A DNA stretch of 64,000 nucleotides from NCBI GenBank assembly GCA_021464245.1, contig JADCRB010000067.1, positions 1,209,908-1,273,907 on the forward strand. Reading direction: 5' to 3'. Numbering within the stretch: the first letter of the stretch is position 1; each line of letters opens with the position of its first letter. A program made the translations under genes and the position numbers. Shown in pieces: positions 51,521-63,800 of this stretch. The notes under the pieces were generated by a model. That model was not told the DNA's origin, searched no databases, and saw only the letters and a program-made list of their open reading frames with translations. This stretch comes from Carallia brachiata. Lineage: Eukaryota; Streptophyta; Magnoliopsida; Malpighiales; Rhizophoraceae.

Positions 51521-54234
51521 AAGTAGATGTCATTGGCAAGAGCTCTCTTCAATCCGATTTCGGCCTTCTATGTAATCCACATAAAAAAAAAATAAAAAAA
51601 ATAAAAAAAAACCTTGCTCTTATCTAAACTGCATATAGATACATAAAGTACAAAAGACCATGTGCAAGGAAATAGCTGACACGAATGAATTTTTGGTACT
51701 CATTTTTCCTTGTGGTACTCATTCTTTAGTTTTTTTAGGAATTGTAGGCTGCGAGGTGGAGGAACAATACACTGTAAGTTCACCTTCCTTCACATGTTAG
51801 CGATGGTGCGCGTCCTTTCAATGTGTGACTATCGTCCCCAGCTAGCTCGTGTTGACAACAGCTGAAAGTAGTGGTCCATACGGTTAATGCTTATACACAG
51901 AGTACATGTACAAGAAAACAACAATTCTCCTTTGAGGAACCCGGATTGGTGTAAGCTTGCTATAAAGCTTTTTCGAGTCGTTTTCGAATGGCCTACACAA
52001 AATGTTCTTGTCTGCTTTGGGTCATGAACTTTCATGGCCTCAAAAGATCAACAACAATGACGATTATGGAAAATGACGGATGTAAAGCATACATGTTTTC
52101 GGTATAGTATAGAATTTGCTCTTTTTTTTTTTGTCACTAAATCCTAATTGTGCTTTTATTGTTTTTTTCCATAATCAATTCGATTCATTTTGTCAAGTCT
52201 ATCAAACTATCGGATAAGATACTAGTACTTTACTTGGCTTACAATATTAATGAGTTTCATCACAAACACTTAATATTTTGTTACCAACCCCCGCACCCCC
52301 CCCCCACCAAAATTTTTTTTTTTAAGACCATACGATATTATAATATATTATTTGACATAATTTAGAATATGCGTCATTCTCGATCTATTTAATTCTTTGA
52401 TTTCCTTTGGGTGCTCAATTAAATTAGTTCAGGGCCAATGAATGATGCATCTGTGGCACCTACACTTGATTTACAAACTAGAAAGAAGGCAAAAGAATTA
52501 TTACTGATTTACTTCATACAAGGAAATAACATAGCAATTACTTGTTTAGTACGGCAATAGTCGCATGATATAATGATAAGTCTAGTTGAATTCTTAATTT
52601 CAATGACTAGAGAATTTAATATGAGAAAGACACGACAGGATGCCATCGATTGATACACATCAGTCAGTTCCATGCAAGAGGAACGCATGAATACAAAACT
52701 ATAAGATATATTGCAATCTTTGGAAATGTGCTCGTATCTTAGAACTGGGCGGCCATCAGACCCCATTGTAGATTCGCTGAGGTATGTTCCTTACCCGTGG
52801 ACAGCTGGTACAGAACATTTTTTCTTTTTCCTTTTTAGAGCTTCTTTTCCTAATTTTTTAATCTCATTTAAAATTCTCGTTTAGCTAGTACATGATTTAG
52901 TATATAATTTCTATCCCCCAAAAAAAAAGAAGAAGAAAATAAAATAAAATTTCCTTCATTCCTTGTATTAGATCAACCTCGAAATTTGGAAAGCTTAAGG
53001 GAGCGAATACAACATGACAAATGTTTCCTCTTCGTTGTTCCTATTCGAGAACGACTGTTGATTTGATTCCACACTCAGCAAGCAGCATTCTTCAGCGAGA
53101 CTGTAACGCTACACATGACCGGAATGCCAGCTTAATTACGACCTTTGCAATAGAAGTGCAGTCCGGTACGGCTTTTCCACGAAAATACATCCAAAAGAGA
53201 CAATTGAGTAAGGTCTACATCAGCCATTAGATTCCCAGTATGATGCTGAATTTGAACCCGGAAAAAGAAACGAACTTGGTTTGTCTTTTTATGCACATGC
53301 TAGGTTAATTCAGTGACAAAGTTCCATTTTGTTGAAAAGATAATCGTCTATATCCCTATATCCAGCAGGTGCCGATTGTGGCTATAGCACCTTGCTAAGT
53401 CTTTGCCATAGTTTTTAAACCCGATTTAAGATTCAGTTAATGGTTTGATCATTAATTCAGTGATTGGTTTGGTACGTAAATTTTCATTTATAAAAATAAT
53501 TCAATTTTTATATTTTATAAAAATAAATAAAATATTTTTAAAATAATATTTAGGTCTGACTTTGTCTGTCTGACGGCCGAGTCAATCAGATAGAGTAATT
53601 ATTTTTGGATCATTACATGTCTAGTTAGATAAGATAATTAGACCGATTTAAGTTTTGAATCATCGGTGCACTGGTCTGATTATAAAAAATAAACTCATAT
53701 GAAATGAAAATCAAATGTTTATGATTAGTTTGCAAAGATGAAGAGGGTTAAAACTCAATTCTAAAATTTTCAAAAGTTTAAGACTTTAAGATTATTTTGA
53801 AAATTGTGGAATCAAAAGATTTGTTGAAAGAGAAATGAACCTATATGTTCACGATTTTGTTGTTATTTGTAGTTCTTTCTTTAGATATTCAACGAGATTT
53901 TTGATGAAAATCTTTGGCGAAAGCCAAAGAAAAGAAAAGACAAAAAAACAGTTTTTACTTTCTAGCGAGAAAGAAGGGGTAATTAGATTAGATGTGTGCG
54001 TGGACGGCACTGATAAAAAGGCGCATGCCATGCCATGCCATGCGTAGCCTAAGAAAGTTTACTCTAATTGAAACCAAGTGGCCGAAACAATCTAGGCGCC
54101 CTCCTCTCTTTTTGGATTGATATGATTATGAAGATTGTATGGAGCAACCAATCTGTAGTTTTAACTCTATAACTCTACAAGCAAGAGGCTATAACCAACA
54201 TTCTATGTTGGCGTTCATAAGAGGTTTGATAATG
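51521..54234. other. Intergenic DNA, no recognised gene
   Basis: Poly-A, poly-T and C-runs (52299-52308) are present. Short frames on both strands lack motifs. The tract 53410-53700 resembles a common AT-rich repeat (gatttaag...ggtttga), but its ends are undefined. Confidence 0.45.
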
Positions 54235-54335
54235 TTTTTTTTTTTAAAATTAATTGTTTCTGAGATTCGAATTCGAATCTCTAGATTTAGAGATAATTTA
54301 AATAACAATTGAACTATAACTTATTGGTTTCTTAA
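54235..54335 (-). mobile_element. Possible tRNA-derived SINE relic
   Basis: On the minus strand an A-box-like ttatagttcaattg is followed about 35 bp later by a B-box-like agattcgaattcgaatctc. This is the head layout of plant SINEs, and the sequence does not fold as a tRNA. Tail and duplication are not identified. An (ATT)n run follows at 54405-54440. Confidence 0.4.
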
Positions 54336-54599
54336 ATTCTTCCTAAAGTGATAATATGCACTTTAAGAAGAACATTTTTTTGGTCTTTTTTTTTTATCCT
54401 TCTCATTATTATTATTATTATTATTTATTATTATTATTATTGTCTATTTAAGAAGAACATTGTTGTGCATGTATAGGTTATTTAATAATTGGTGGGCTCT
54501 ACAAGCCCTTATCAACATTTTGGGCTAACATTAAACGTTTCGGCCTTGGTTGTAGGCCATTGGGCTAACATCTTTGAACTCCGAACATCTTTGTTGGGC

Positions 54600-55480
54600 T
54601 AACATCTTTGAACTCCGAACATGGCAAGGCAGCCATCGACCATCGGCATTTCCGAGAGCTTAAGACAATTTCGTAACTCGTCGACTTCTAAAACTGCAAA
54701 TTGCGTCTCCAAATTCATGGCAAATTTAGGCCTAGGCTTCGCTTTTAGACCCCACTTAGCTCACAGGCCTCCGCTCATTTTTTCACTGCATTCGCAATTT
54801 AAGTTCCAAATATGTACTTGTTTGTTCAGCTGTATGTTATCGGAACGAATTGCAGTTCCTTATGGAAACGCTTTTGTTTAATTTCCAACCAGGTTCGCTA
54901 TCTCTATCATTGCAGCTTCACTCGAGGTTCTTGATGAACCGGACTGAGTCAATGTCGACGAGTTTCATCATGGGCCATATCCAAAACTTCGTAATTTTAT
55001 GCTTGGAAAATGCTAATCGTCCAGGTGGAATTTTAAAGAATCATTCCTGGTCAGACTAGTTGATCCGGGCCTTTAAAAGATAAAAAAAAAATGGAAATGA
55101 TTAATCTTTAATCTATTAGATGTTAGTAAAAAGGAAGATCGTGGATCAAAAGGCATCACAAAGAATACATTCAAAGAATAAGTCCTAAATTGTCTCACAT
55201 ATTGTGGAAGAAGTGGAGGCCCACTTAGTGCTTTAGCCATGATTGCTAAGTTCAATAGTAGAGCACGTCAAAGTTTGTGTTCCAGAGCGATAGATGCAAG
55301 TCTAATTACTGTTTCCTTCCTCTCCAACATTGTTGACTCGCAATTCATTAATTCCTTGGGATTGAGAGGCAACTATCTACGAATAACTGATGTGGATGGC
55401 GTTGCTTTTAGCAAAATTTCAGGAATTTACAGCGTTGAAATTCAAGAAAAAAGTGCCCACGTCATGGTATAATGTTCCAT
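54600..55480 (+). other. Open, less AT-rich stretch; possible gene relic
   Basis: Plus frames 54621-54881 (MARQPSTIGISESLRQFRNS...) and 55239-55472 (MIAKFNSRARQ...SQFINSLGLRGNYLRITDVDG) have gene-like composition. The segment VDSQFINSLGLRGNYLRI faintly recalls the (H)YLRIQ region near the C-terminus of patatin-like lipases, but the match is too short to assign. No clear exon chain joins the frames. If real, it is most likely a fragment or pseudogene. Confidence 0.2.
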
Positions 55481-56006
55481 CAAAGCAATGTTCAGGAGAT
55501 TAAGAAAATGAATTGTGCTTATTTAAGTGGATCTCATGGCAAATAAAATTTAGAATCTCATAGTACTAGGTTTCCCAAAACATGATCTTTCACATAAATT
55601 TCTAGAAAAGACAATCAATTCAAAAACTTGTCAGAATACTCCACACATCCTAAAAACGATGGAAACTGAGTTCCCAGCTTCAGTCATCAAATCCTGAACT
55701 AATGTCAAGCCACAAGGATCGAACAGTAGTTGTTGTTGAAGGATGATAAAGAGCCCATTGGCAGTCGAGGTGGAAGGCAGCAAATAACTAGATGTTATTG
55801 CCACATGAAGGAATCGACTCCCATAAAAGTTCGCCTTGTTGGCCCATTAGCTCCAATTTCAAGCCTTTTCAGCAGCAGCAGGAGCGGGAGAAGGAGAGCC
55901 GCCCCCTGTGGTGGGCCTACAGAAAAGGACCAAGTCCAATAGTTATTGTTATGGAAAGATAGGATTATTAGCATACGATGTATTGGCAAATGAAGGGCCA
56001 GAAAGC

Positions 56007-56849
56007 TTACAGTCCAACAAACACTTTGAATGCATCATAGATGCCCCACTGGGCTCCAGTAAGAGTTCCAATCATGACAATACGGAGAGGAAGGCCTCGG
56101 GTAAATAGACCCCACAATCCTAGCTTCTTTATCGCCTGCAGCAATCAAGCTAAATACATTTTAATGAAGGTTAATCAAATTGAAAGACTAAAAGAAGAAA
56201 ATTATTTTCCCACAATGATCACAGTTTTTATTCTTTGTTTGGGGGGTTGATATTAACTTACATCTCCTGCACTTGCTCCCTTGGCATTGTTGAGGAAAGA
56301 TACCAAGTTGTCCGCGGGGTGTGAGACAATGGCACAGAAAACACCAGCAATGTATCCACCAGCAAAGCTAACCCCAAGCTGCAAACCTGGACTGCATTGG
56401 TCTTTTGGAGTTGGGATGGCATAATTGTATATAAGCTGCACAATGTTCTCAAAGGAAGCAAATTTCATCATTGTATCTGCAACATACAGACTGTGATCAT
56501 CACCAGAATTCTAAGATGACAGAAGTATGAAATCAAAGAAGGTTACCGGGCAGAAGGGCGATCACATTACAAAAAGAACTTTTGGGAACAGACACATTAT
56601 CAATTTATGTCCACCACATCAATGATCAAGCAATTTCAAACCCCTTTAATAGTCTCAAACAGGTTAAAAATATTGCACAACAAAAGAATCTATCAGACAA
56701 AGATGTAAAACACGCTAAATAATTGGAGAAGGATATTACTTACATGGAATCTGACGTCCCCAAAGCGGAACAAGTCCTTTGTATAACCTGCATAAAATTA
56801 ATATTCGTCCGATCAAGATCCTTCCACAACCCCCCCTCCCCCCCGCTAA

Positions 56850-56880
<31 letters not shown>

Positions 56881-58076
56881 CAACCACAAAAATTAATCAT
56901 GGTTAGCAAGAATGTCATACCCAGAATAGCCTTCAGCCTTAACAAACTTGGGGAATCCATCTGACAAGCCCCGTGCAAAACCAGGCTGAGTTTGTACCCG
57001 AACCTTCACGGCTTCCATGGGACAGAGAGCAATATCAGCAATTAGTTCCGCGGACGCCGAACCAGCAAGATAAATCAAAGTTTTGTACTTGGCTGCATAT
57101 TCAGGCCCGGCAATGTCGGAATAGTACTTCTTGAAGAATTCGTAGAAACCAAATTTACAGGCACCCTGAGCACTGTATCCAAGAAAAGTGGGAACCCATC
57201 CCCTAAAGAAACCTCTAGCTCCCTGCTCCTTCAGCAAGACCCCAAATCCAGACGAGATGCTCTTGTACTTCGCTGGGTCAATCTGAAATACCATTCACAT
57301 CAACATAAGACAATTGTGATTTAGTTAGACCAGATTTTTTTGCATGGCATTTGTTTCAACGTAGTTGACCGACCAAGGAGCAGCCTTTTTTTTAAGGAAG
57401 TTCCAAGAAAGAACGAACTTTTAGATTCCACGACTAAAAAGTAAGGAAAAAAGTAGCTATTCGGACAATTTTGCCTTATTTTTTGTTTGAGTGATGCGTT
57501 GAATTGCAACCAATCTTCGTTTTTCTGTAACCATGTTAATATTTTCTACAAAAAAAAAAAAAATGTTTGTGGTTACAGAAAAACAAAGGTTTGTTGCAAT
57601 TCTACGAGTCATTGAGAAAAAAATTGGGCAAAACTGTCTGTAACTGCACCCAAAAAGTAATTGGGGTTTGATCAAGCAATCAATAGACGAGAAAGAGAGA
57701 TCAGGAAAATGAAAATTTTGATTTCCGGGACAACGCACGAGAGAGAGACCTGCATGTTACACTTGACGAGATCAAGAGGAGTGACGGCCATGTGGGTGAG
57801 GCCACAGCTAAGTATACCGCCGGCCGTACATGCAGCATAGAAAGCCGGCGAGTGCATCTCGATCTTCTCGCTGGGCGCAGGGATCACGAAGCCATTGGAC
57901 ATGCCATCACGACCATTGGATGGTGACGGTCCATAAGCGAACGAAGAGGATCGATTCAGTCCATAGTTCTCCTTCATCAACGCGTCCAATTCAAAGTTTT
58001 TCGTCCATGAGAAAGATGAGGAGTAGAGGAAGCTCGGGATCAGAGACTGGCGTGAGTAATCCTTGGACACGTCCAT
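56007..58076 (-). CDS. PHT3: Mitochondrial phosphate carrier (PHT3/MPT family)
   Basis: Inner-membrane carrier that brings phosphate, with protons, into the matrix for ATP synthesis. Five exons on the minus strand: 58076-57750, 57282-56921, 56787-56744, 56476-56262 and 56135-56007 (1077 nt, 358 aa; Arabidopsis PHT3;1 is about 375). All are GT-AG and in phase. An N-terminal region rich in Ser/Asn (probable transit part) precedes repeat 1, with [20 protein letters not shown], then LDLVKCNMQ and [20 protein letters not shown]. Repeat 2 has [20 protein letters not shown], and repeat 3 has [20 protein letters not shown]. The three P-x-(D/E)-x-x-(K/R/N) signatures PLDLVK, PMEAVK and PADNLV mark the carrier family. 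It ends [20 protein letters not shown], with the stop a few residues before the usual Pro/Gly-rich tail. No frame break was seen. Intron 1 carries a foldback element. Confidence 0.95.
57463..57638. repeat. 176-bp hairpin MITE in intron 1 of the phosphate carrier gene
   Basis: Left arm ggacaattttgcc...gttgaattgcaacc...gtttttctgtaacca is mirrored by tggttacagaaaaac...gttgcaattctac...gggcaaaactgtc. The arms are about 65-75 bp and the loop is A-rich. It lies wholly inside the intron, so it is transcribed with the gene and could fold in the pre-mRNA. Confidence 0.75.
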
Positions 58077-60235
58077 TTGATTTGATTTTTGATAAAGTAT
58101 CAATAAATTTTGATTTTCGCTTTTCAATTGTGTTGTTTTGGTGGATTTTGTTTGTTTCTCTCCAGAGAAGTTGCGATTTTTGGAGGGAGAGAGAGAGAGG
58201 GAGAGCGAAGAAAATGGAAGGAATGTGGCTGGCGAAAAATGAGCTTGTTTGGGGTGCGAGAAAGTTTGGTCGGAAACGTCCTGCTTTTACATGGTCTGCC
58301 CGCTGTTTGCGCGGGCGTTAGCCGTTAAGGTTGCAGTTTAACCAATTGACTTTTCTTTCTGGTTTTTTTTCGTCATAACTTTTTTTTTTTGCCAACTTGG
58401 TCATAACTAATCGCCTCTTTGTAACTTGTATTATTTCATCTAGAAAAAAGCTTGTATTATTTATTTATTATAAAATTTATTGTGCAGTAAGTTATATAAT
58501 AATATTAATTTTTTTATTTTTTTATTTAAAGGAGTAAACTACAGTCTAAATTATAAATTTTTAAATATATATTTCAGCACTTTTATAATCTGTAATAGTG
58601 CTCTTTATTTTTCACTCAGGTGTGATGGCATTTTTATTTCATTTTCAAAGGAATGCCCCTTCCTTTTGCTTATTGTTCTTCAAAAGCGATTTGACTTCCT
58701 GCCTCGGAACAAATGATCCAAATTGCAGCAGAAAAATGATACACGTCCACGAAACGAAGCTCATTTCCGTCTAGATAAAAAAATGTGCTTGACAACAGAG
58801 ATGACGTTTATTAGTACAGTTTATATTTGATACGTTTGCTCTTTAATCTTTACCAAAAAAATTAAATTATAGTGCTGAAATTCACCAAGAACCTGACTTA
58901 TAATATTTATTGATTTATCACCCACAAATTATGTTATACCACACCGATAATGTTTTGCATAGTATAAACGAATTTATATTAATAGTTATTATGTCATTAT
59001 AAAATTTCTATAGAAATGTTATATGAATATTCCCAAATATTTTAAATATAATAAAAAACCTTAATGACTATGTTATGATATGTTTGGACTGTAAGAACGT
59101 AGTGATGAAAGAAAATTATGGAAAAAAATTATTTAAATAAAAAATATGGAAATAAAAATAATAAAAAAAATAATAATTTATGATAAAAAATTATAAAAAA
59201 ATAAATTATTTAGCTAGATTAAAAATATATAAAATAATAATAATAATAAATAATATAATAACGATTGAGTTTTTTTTTTTTTAATACAAATCTTCCTCAC
59301 GATTTCCTAAGAAACGAAAATGACCGTTAAAGTCCACAACAATTGCGAAAAGTTGTGAAATCATTAGGCTGAATTGTCCGGCAACGGAATGTCAATGGGT
59401 CATACGCTGCCAAGTGCCAACTGTACTTCCTAGAATATGATTTGGTCACAATACAATACAATACTATTGTCTCGCCTGAGTAAATTTTTGTCTTGTTATT
59501 TATAAAAAAAAAGTTGTCTTGTTGTGCGTGCATTATTTAACTTCCGGATACGAATGCCTAATGCGTCGTACGTGTCAGCCAAAAGAACCAGCATCAACTG
59601 ACATATTGAAAAAGTTTTATATACAGAAGATTATATATATATATATATATATATATTTAATAAAATAATAATTTTTTTATTATTTTAGTAAAAAAATAAT
59701 TTAAAAGAAAAAATATTGTTTATGAAAAATTTTATATAATATCTATAATTTATATTTTAAAATAACATGTATCTAAATTTAAATTTTAATTTTTTTAAAA
59801 AAATAATAAATAATATTTTATTTTGTCGATGTACTACTGTGTGGTGCACCTCTATATACGTAGCAGGGCCCTTGACCTATTGACCTGTTGAAGGGGAGAA
59901 AGACGTTACAAAAACAAAAAAAAAAAAGTGGACCGAAAATATGTACAGAAACACAGCGGTAGGGTGGTTTCGTGAATTAAAAAAATATTTAGCCCCCTAT
60001 TTCACAGGTTAAAAAAAAAAACTTACGTCCTCCCGTCGGTTTTGTGTTTTGAAATTCCGTCAGAGTAACTAGTCCTCTCATAAAAATATAAATTTCAAGC
60101 AATATAAAGTGATCGAATAATAAATTTAATAATATCTAATAATTAATTAATTTTTTTAACAACTATATAATTTTAATTTTATATAATTAATTTAACTAAA
60201 TATTTTTCTAAGGAAAAAACTATATTTCTGAAAAT
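58077..60235. other. Phosphate-carrier promoter and intergenic AT-rich DNA
   Basis: The first roughly 250 bp upstream of 58076 is the likely leader and promoter on the minus strand, with a (GA)n tract near 58180. Beyond it is very AT-rich DNA without genes, with a (TA)n run at 59633-59656. Confidence 0.5.
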
Positions 60236-60412
60236 AAAAAACGATTGAATTGCTGTTTGAATGCAATTAGACGGATTTAGTATGCAACCAACCGAATTGT
60301 ATGTGCAATCAATTATAAAAAATAATTATTTCTTATATTTAGTTACATATGTAATTCGATCAATTACACATTAAATTTGACTGGTTGTATTCGTAACAGT
60401 AATTTTTCTGTA
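60236..60412. repeat. Foldback MITE, family B copy 2
   Basis: Related to 49001-49160: gtttgaatgcaattagacgg then ttagtatgcaacc on the left, and ggttgtattcgtaacagtaa on the right. Internal copies of caattaca and tgcaatcaatta form the fold. No target duplication was identified. Confidence 0.55.
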
Positions 60413-60781
60413 ATTACCGTGGCTGCTGACACCGAGACATTCTCTGTTCGAAACTAATTGACTCTGATCATTGTCATTATACCAGACGGTAACCAGAATA
60501 TCGGGCATGTCAGCCGATCGTTGTGATATCCATCGGGAATGGGTCCCAACCTTTTCCACTTCGCGCGAAACCCGCATCAACGTCAAACCGAATACGACGG
60601 CGAGTCGTTTATACCAACACTTTTCACAGCCTATTTTTCAATCCCTCAATCTCCGCTCGCTCGCTCGCTCTCTCTCTCTCACTATCCCTGGGCTCTTCTT
60701 CGATTTCCTCGAGAAAAAATCGAGCTCCGTCAAAATCATTGCTTCGCTACTGCCACTCTACTCACACATATCTACACACGA

Positions 60782-60796
60782 GCGCGCGCGCGCGCG
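60782..60796. repeat. (CG)n alternating run, Z-DNA-prone, in the SCD2-like 5' leader
   Basis: gagcgcgcgcgcgcgcgaaa is a rare pure CpG alternation in this AT-rich DNA. It lies about 35 bp before the first in-frame Met of the SCD2-like gene, just downstream of a (CT)n tract (60655-60680). Confidence 0.8.
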
Positions 60797-60828
60797 AAAC
60801 AAGAGGCACGGGATGGTCGTCGCTGGCT

Positions 60829-63800
60829 ATGTCCCCGGCCCACTCGAGCGCGCGGTCGGGGACAAGCATGTCTACGATCAAGCGCACGCAGAACGTCGCC
60901 GCCAAGGCCGCTGCACGGCGGCTGGCTCAGGTCATGGCGTCGCAGACCGCCGATGACGAAGATGATGACCAATGAGGGTTCCGCTTCAGTTCTTCATCGC
61001 GTGCTGCGTCGTCCAGCTTCAATAACAGTCTTAATCATAATGGAAGCAACAGTGCTAAGTCCACGCCTTCAATTTCAGTTACCAGACCTACTAGATCTCC
61101 TGGATCACCTTCTCCTTCGGTAACTAGAGAGCTACTGCTTTATGCAAGAATTTGTTGTTGATTTTATCTTTTCAAGGAATGCTATAGTTGCTGCATTAGT
61201 ACTATTTAGATCTTCGTGCATGAATTGTTTGTGATAAAAACTGTAAAAAATATTTATATATTTAATACACCAATTAATTGTAAAATTAAAGAATTAATAT
61301 TTATAACAAAAAATAAATAAAAAATACGATCATTTTTATTATAAAGATTAATCGATTAGTTGTACAAAATAATGACTTGATTGTACAAAACAATCGATCA
61401 ATTATTAAATTTTTATTCTGTATCTACGTTTTTTCACATCTATCTAAATTTTATATTTGTTAAATTACAGTCTTCATGGAAAAATATATAATATATAATA
61501 AAAGAGTAATATTCACATTGGAGTCTGAAGTTGGAGATATGCTTTTGGGATTTACATGGACTTATTTAATGTTCAATACACTGAACGCGAATGGCACTAA
61601 TTGGACATTTGGCATTTTAACTAGTTAGGTCAGAACTTTGTAGAGAACGTTCCTTCGGTTCGCTCTTCATCAACTGAAAGGTCATCCATGTCCGTTCGTT
61701 CAATGACATTGATGCCACCTAGTAAACCAACATTGAGAACTCCCATTTCTATCCCCCCCGATTGACTCTCCTATTATCAGGAAGAAAGATAGAAGGTGAG
61801 ATCAATAATTATACTTTTCTCTATTTTTCCTTATTTCTAATGGAATTGCTAGCGCTTGTCGTAAGGAGTTAGGTGGGTAGCTTAGTCCTTTCCTTTAAAA
61901 GGTTTTAATTTGAAGTTTCCTTTTTGGAGAACATGGATGTATGCGATTAAATTCTATTCACACCGAGGACTATAACTGGTGCAATTCCATGATGGCAGCT
62001 TTTGAGTTTGCACAATGTTCCTTAAACAGCCATGAGTTCTATTTTTCAGCTGTTGTAAGCTGAAACCGTGCCTTCTGACAGCATTTCCTGTTCTGAAGAA
62101 GCCAACTTGGGCCTAGGGCATTTGAAATTGGTAGTTAGGGAGAATTTGGAACTATAGGAGAGCATTTTAGCATTATGTAACCAGTCGATATTGGCTGAAA
62201 CTTGGTCATTTGGAATTTGTTTGAGTCTAGGTCATTTCCATCGGAGATCCTTATGGGTCATACCATATCAATTTCAATTTTAATTACGGTACCTGTGTTG
62301 TCAGAGACTTATTGTTGTGACTGAATTTTTGGATTGAGACGTGAGCATAGAATGCACAACTTTTATTTTCTTCCAATTTCTGTTGTGCTTTTATTTATGT
62401 ACTTGTATGTCTGTTTGGACCAGCTTGAAGGTGCTTACACATGCTACAGATTTATAAACGACTAAGGAACTGCAGTTCAATTCTAAGCTAATAAGCTAGA
62501 AACTGCAGTTCAATTCTAAGCTAATAAGCCTTACTTTATTTATTTGCATCCACTTGATGATATGCACTTAATTAGCTTTTTCATGGTTGCCAATCACGGC
62601 AGATTTACTTTGGATGGGGGACAATTGAAAGTGAAAGGTGCAGGAGATAAGGGTGAAGCTTCTGCCCGTCGTGAAGAAGTATGTCATTTCACGATTATGG
62701 GGCATGTTCAATGTTTTCACTATATTAGATGGCCTGTAGATATAATAGTTCTTAAGCAAACATGGATTTATTTTGCAGCTTGACATGCTACAAGAAGAAA
62801 ATGAGATTATAGTTGACAAGGTAAACAATCCTCCCCTAATTTGAAATTGGTTGTTAAAGAAATATCCCATGATGTTTAACCTTTTTGTTGTCTTTTCTCT
62901 GTAGCTTCGCCAAGCAGAAGAAAGACGTGAAGAGGCTGCGGCTAGAGCTAGGGAAGTCGAAAAACAGGTTATTTGTATTTGTGACTCTTATTCATTAGTA
63001 TTGTGCACGTGGCTTTATGATTTTTGTATAGAAAATCATCATATGGCTATCTGTGTGGCTTTATATCTTGGTCTAATTTGCTTTGTGCTTCTCATGTTCG
63101 GCAACTCTTAAGTAATCATAGACAGTTTCTGGGCATTGAGTTTCTATGCCTTGAATATACTGAACATCAATGTGGTACTGGTGAACATGCTATCATGCAC
63201 TTGTAATTAAATTGCCTAAAAATTGCTTAGATTACTTCATTGTTCGTGCATTGAGTTGTTCATTTGAAGTTGTTATGTAATTTTTTCATGGTCCTTGAGC
63301 CTTTTCTAATGATATGCAGTGAGCTAATATATTTCTAATGTATTTATAGGTTGCTATTCTTAGAGAAGGCATATCACTTGAAGTTAAGCTTTTTAGCGGG
63401 CAAGCCTGGTTTTGTTTTCCTGGTCTTTGGCAGAGTTTTAAATTTTGATTCGTATATATATGTTTTCTTTCTACAGGAAGGATGCAGCATTGCGTCAAAA
63501 AGAGGTAAGTTGTGGGTACTAGATCGCTGTGTGATGCATATGAAGATAGAAGTGCAGATTTCTCTTTGCTTTTTATTCCATTTTCTTCAGAAACACTAAA
63601 ACTCGCATGCTTGAGATTGGCTGTTTTTTTGGCTGGTCTTCCTATTTTTACTGGATTCCGATCTATCGTTATGCTCGCTTACTTTCTTTCCCACATATAT
63701 ATCCTTGAGTGTGGACTTTTAAATTCTTTTCACTTGCCATTCTATTGGACTGCAAGAAATTCTTTGCCACAGGCTGCTCTTAATGCTGCCCAACAAACAA

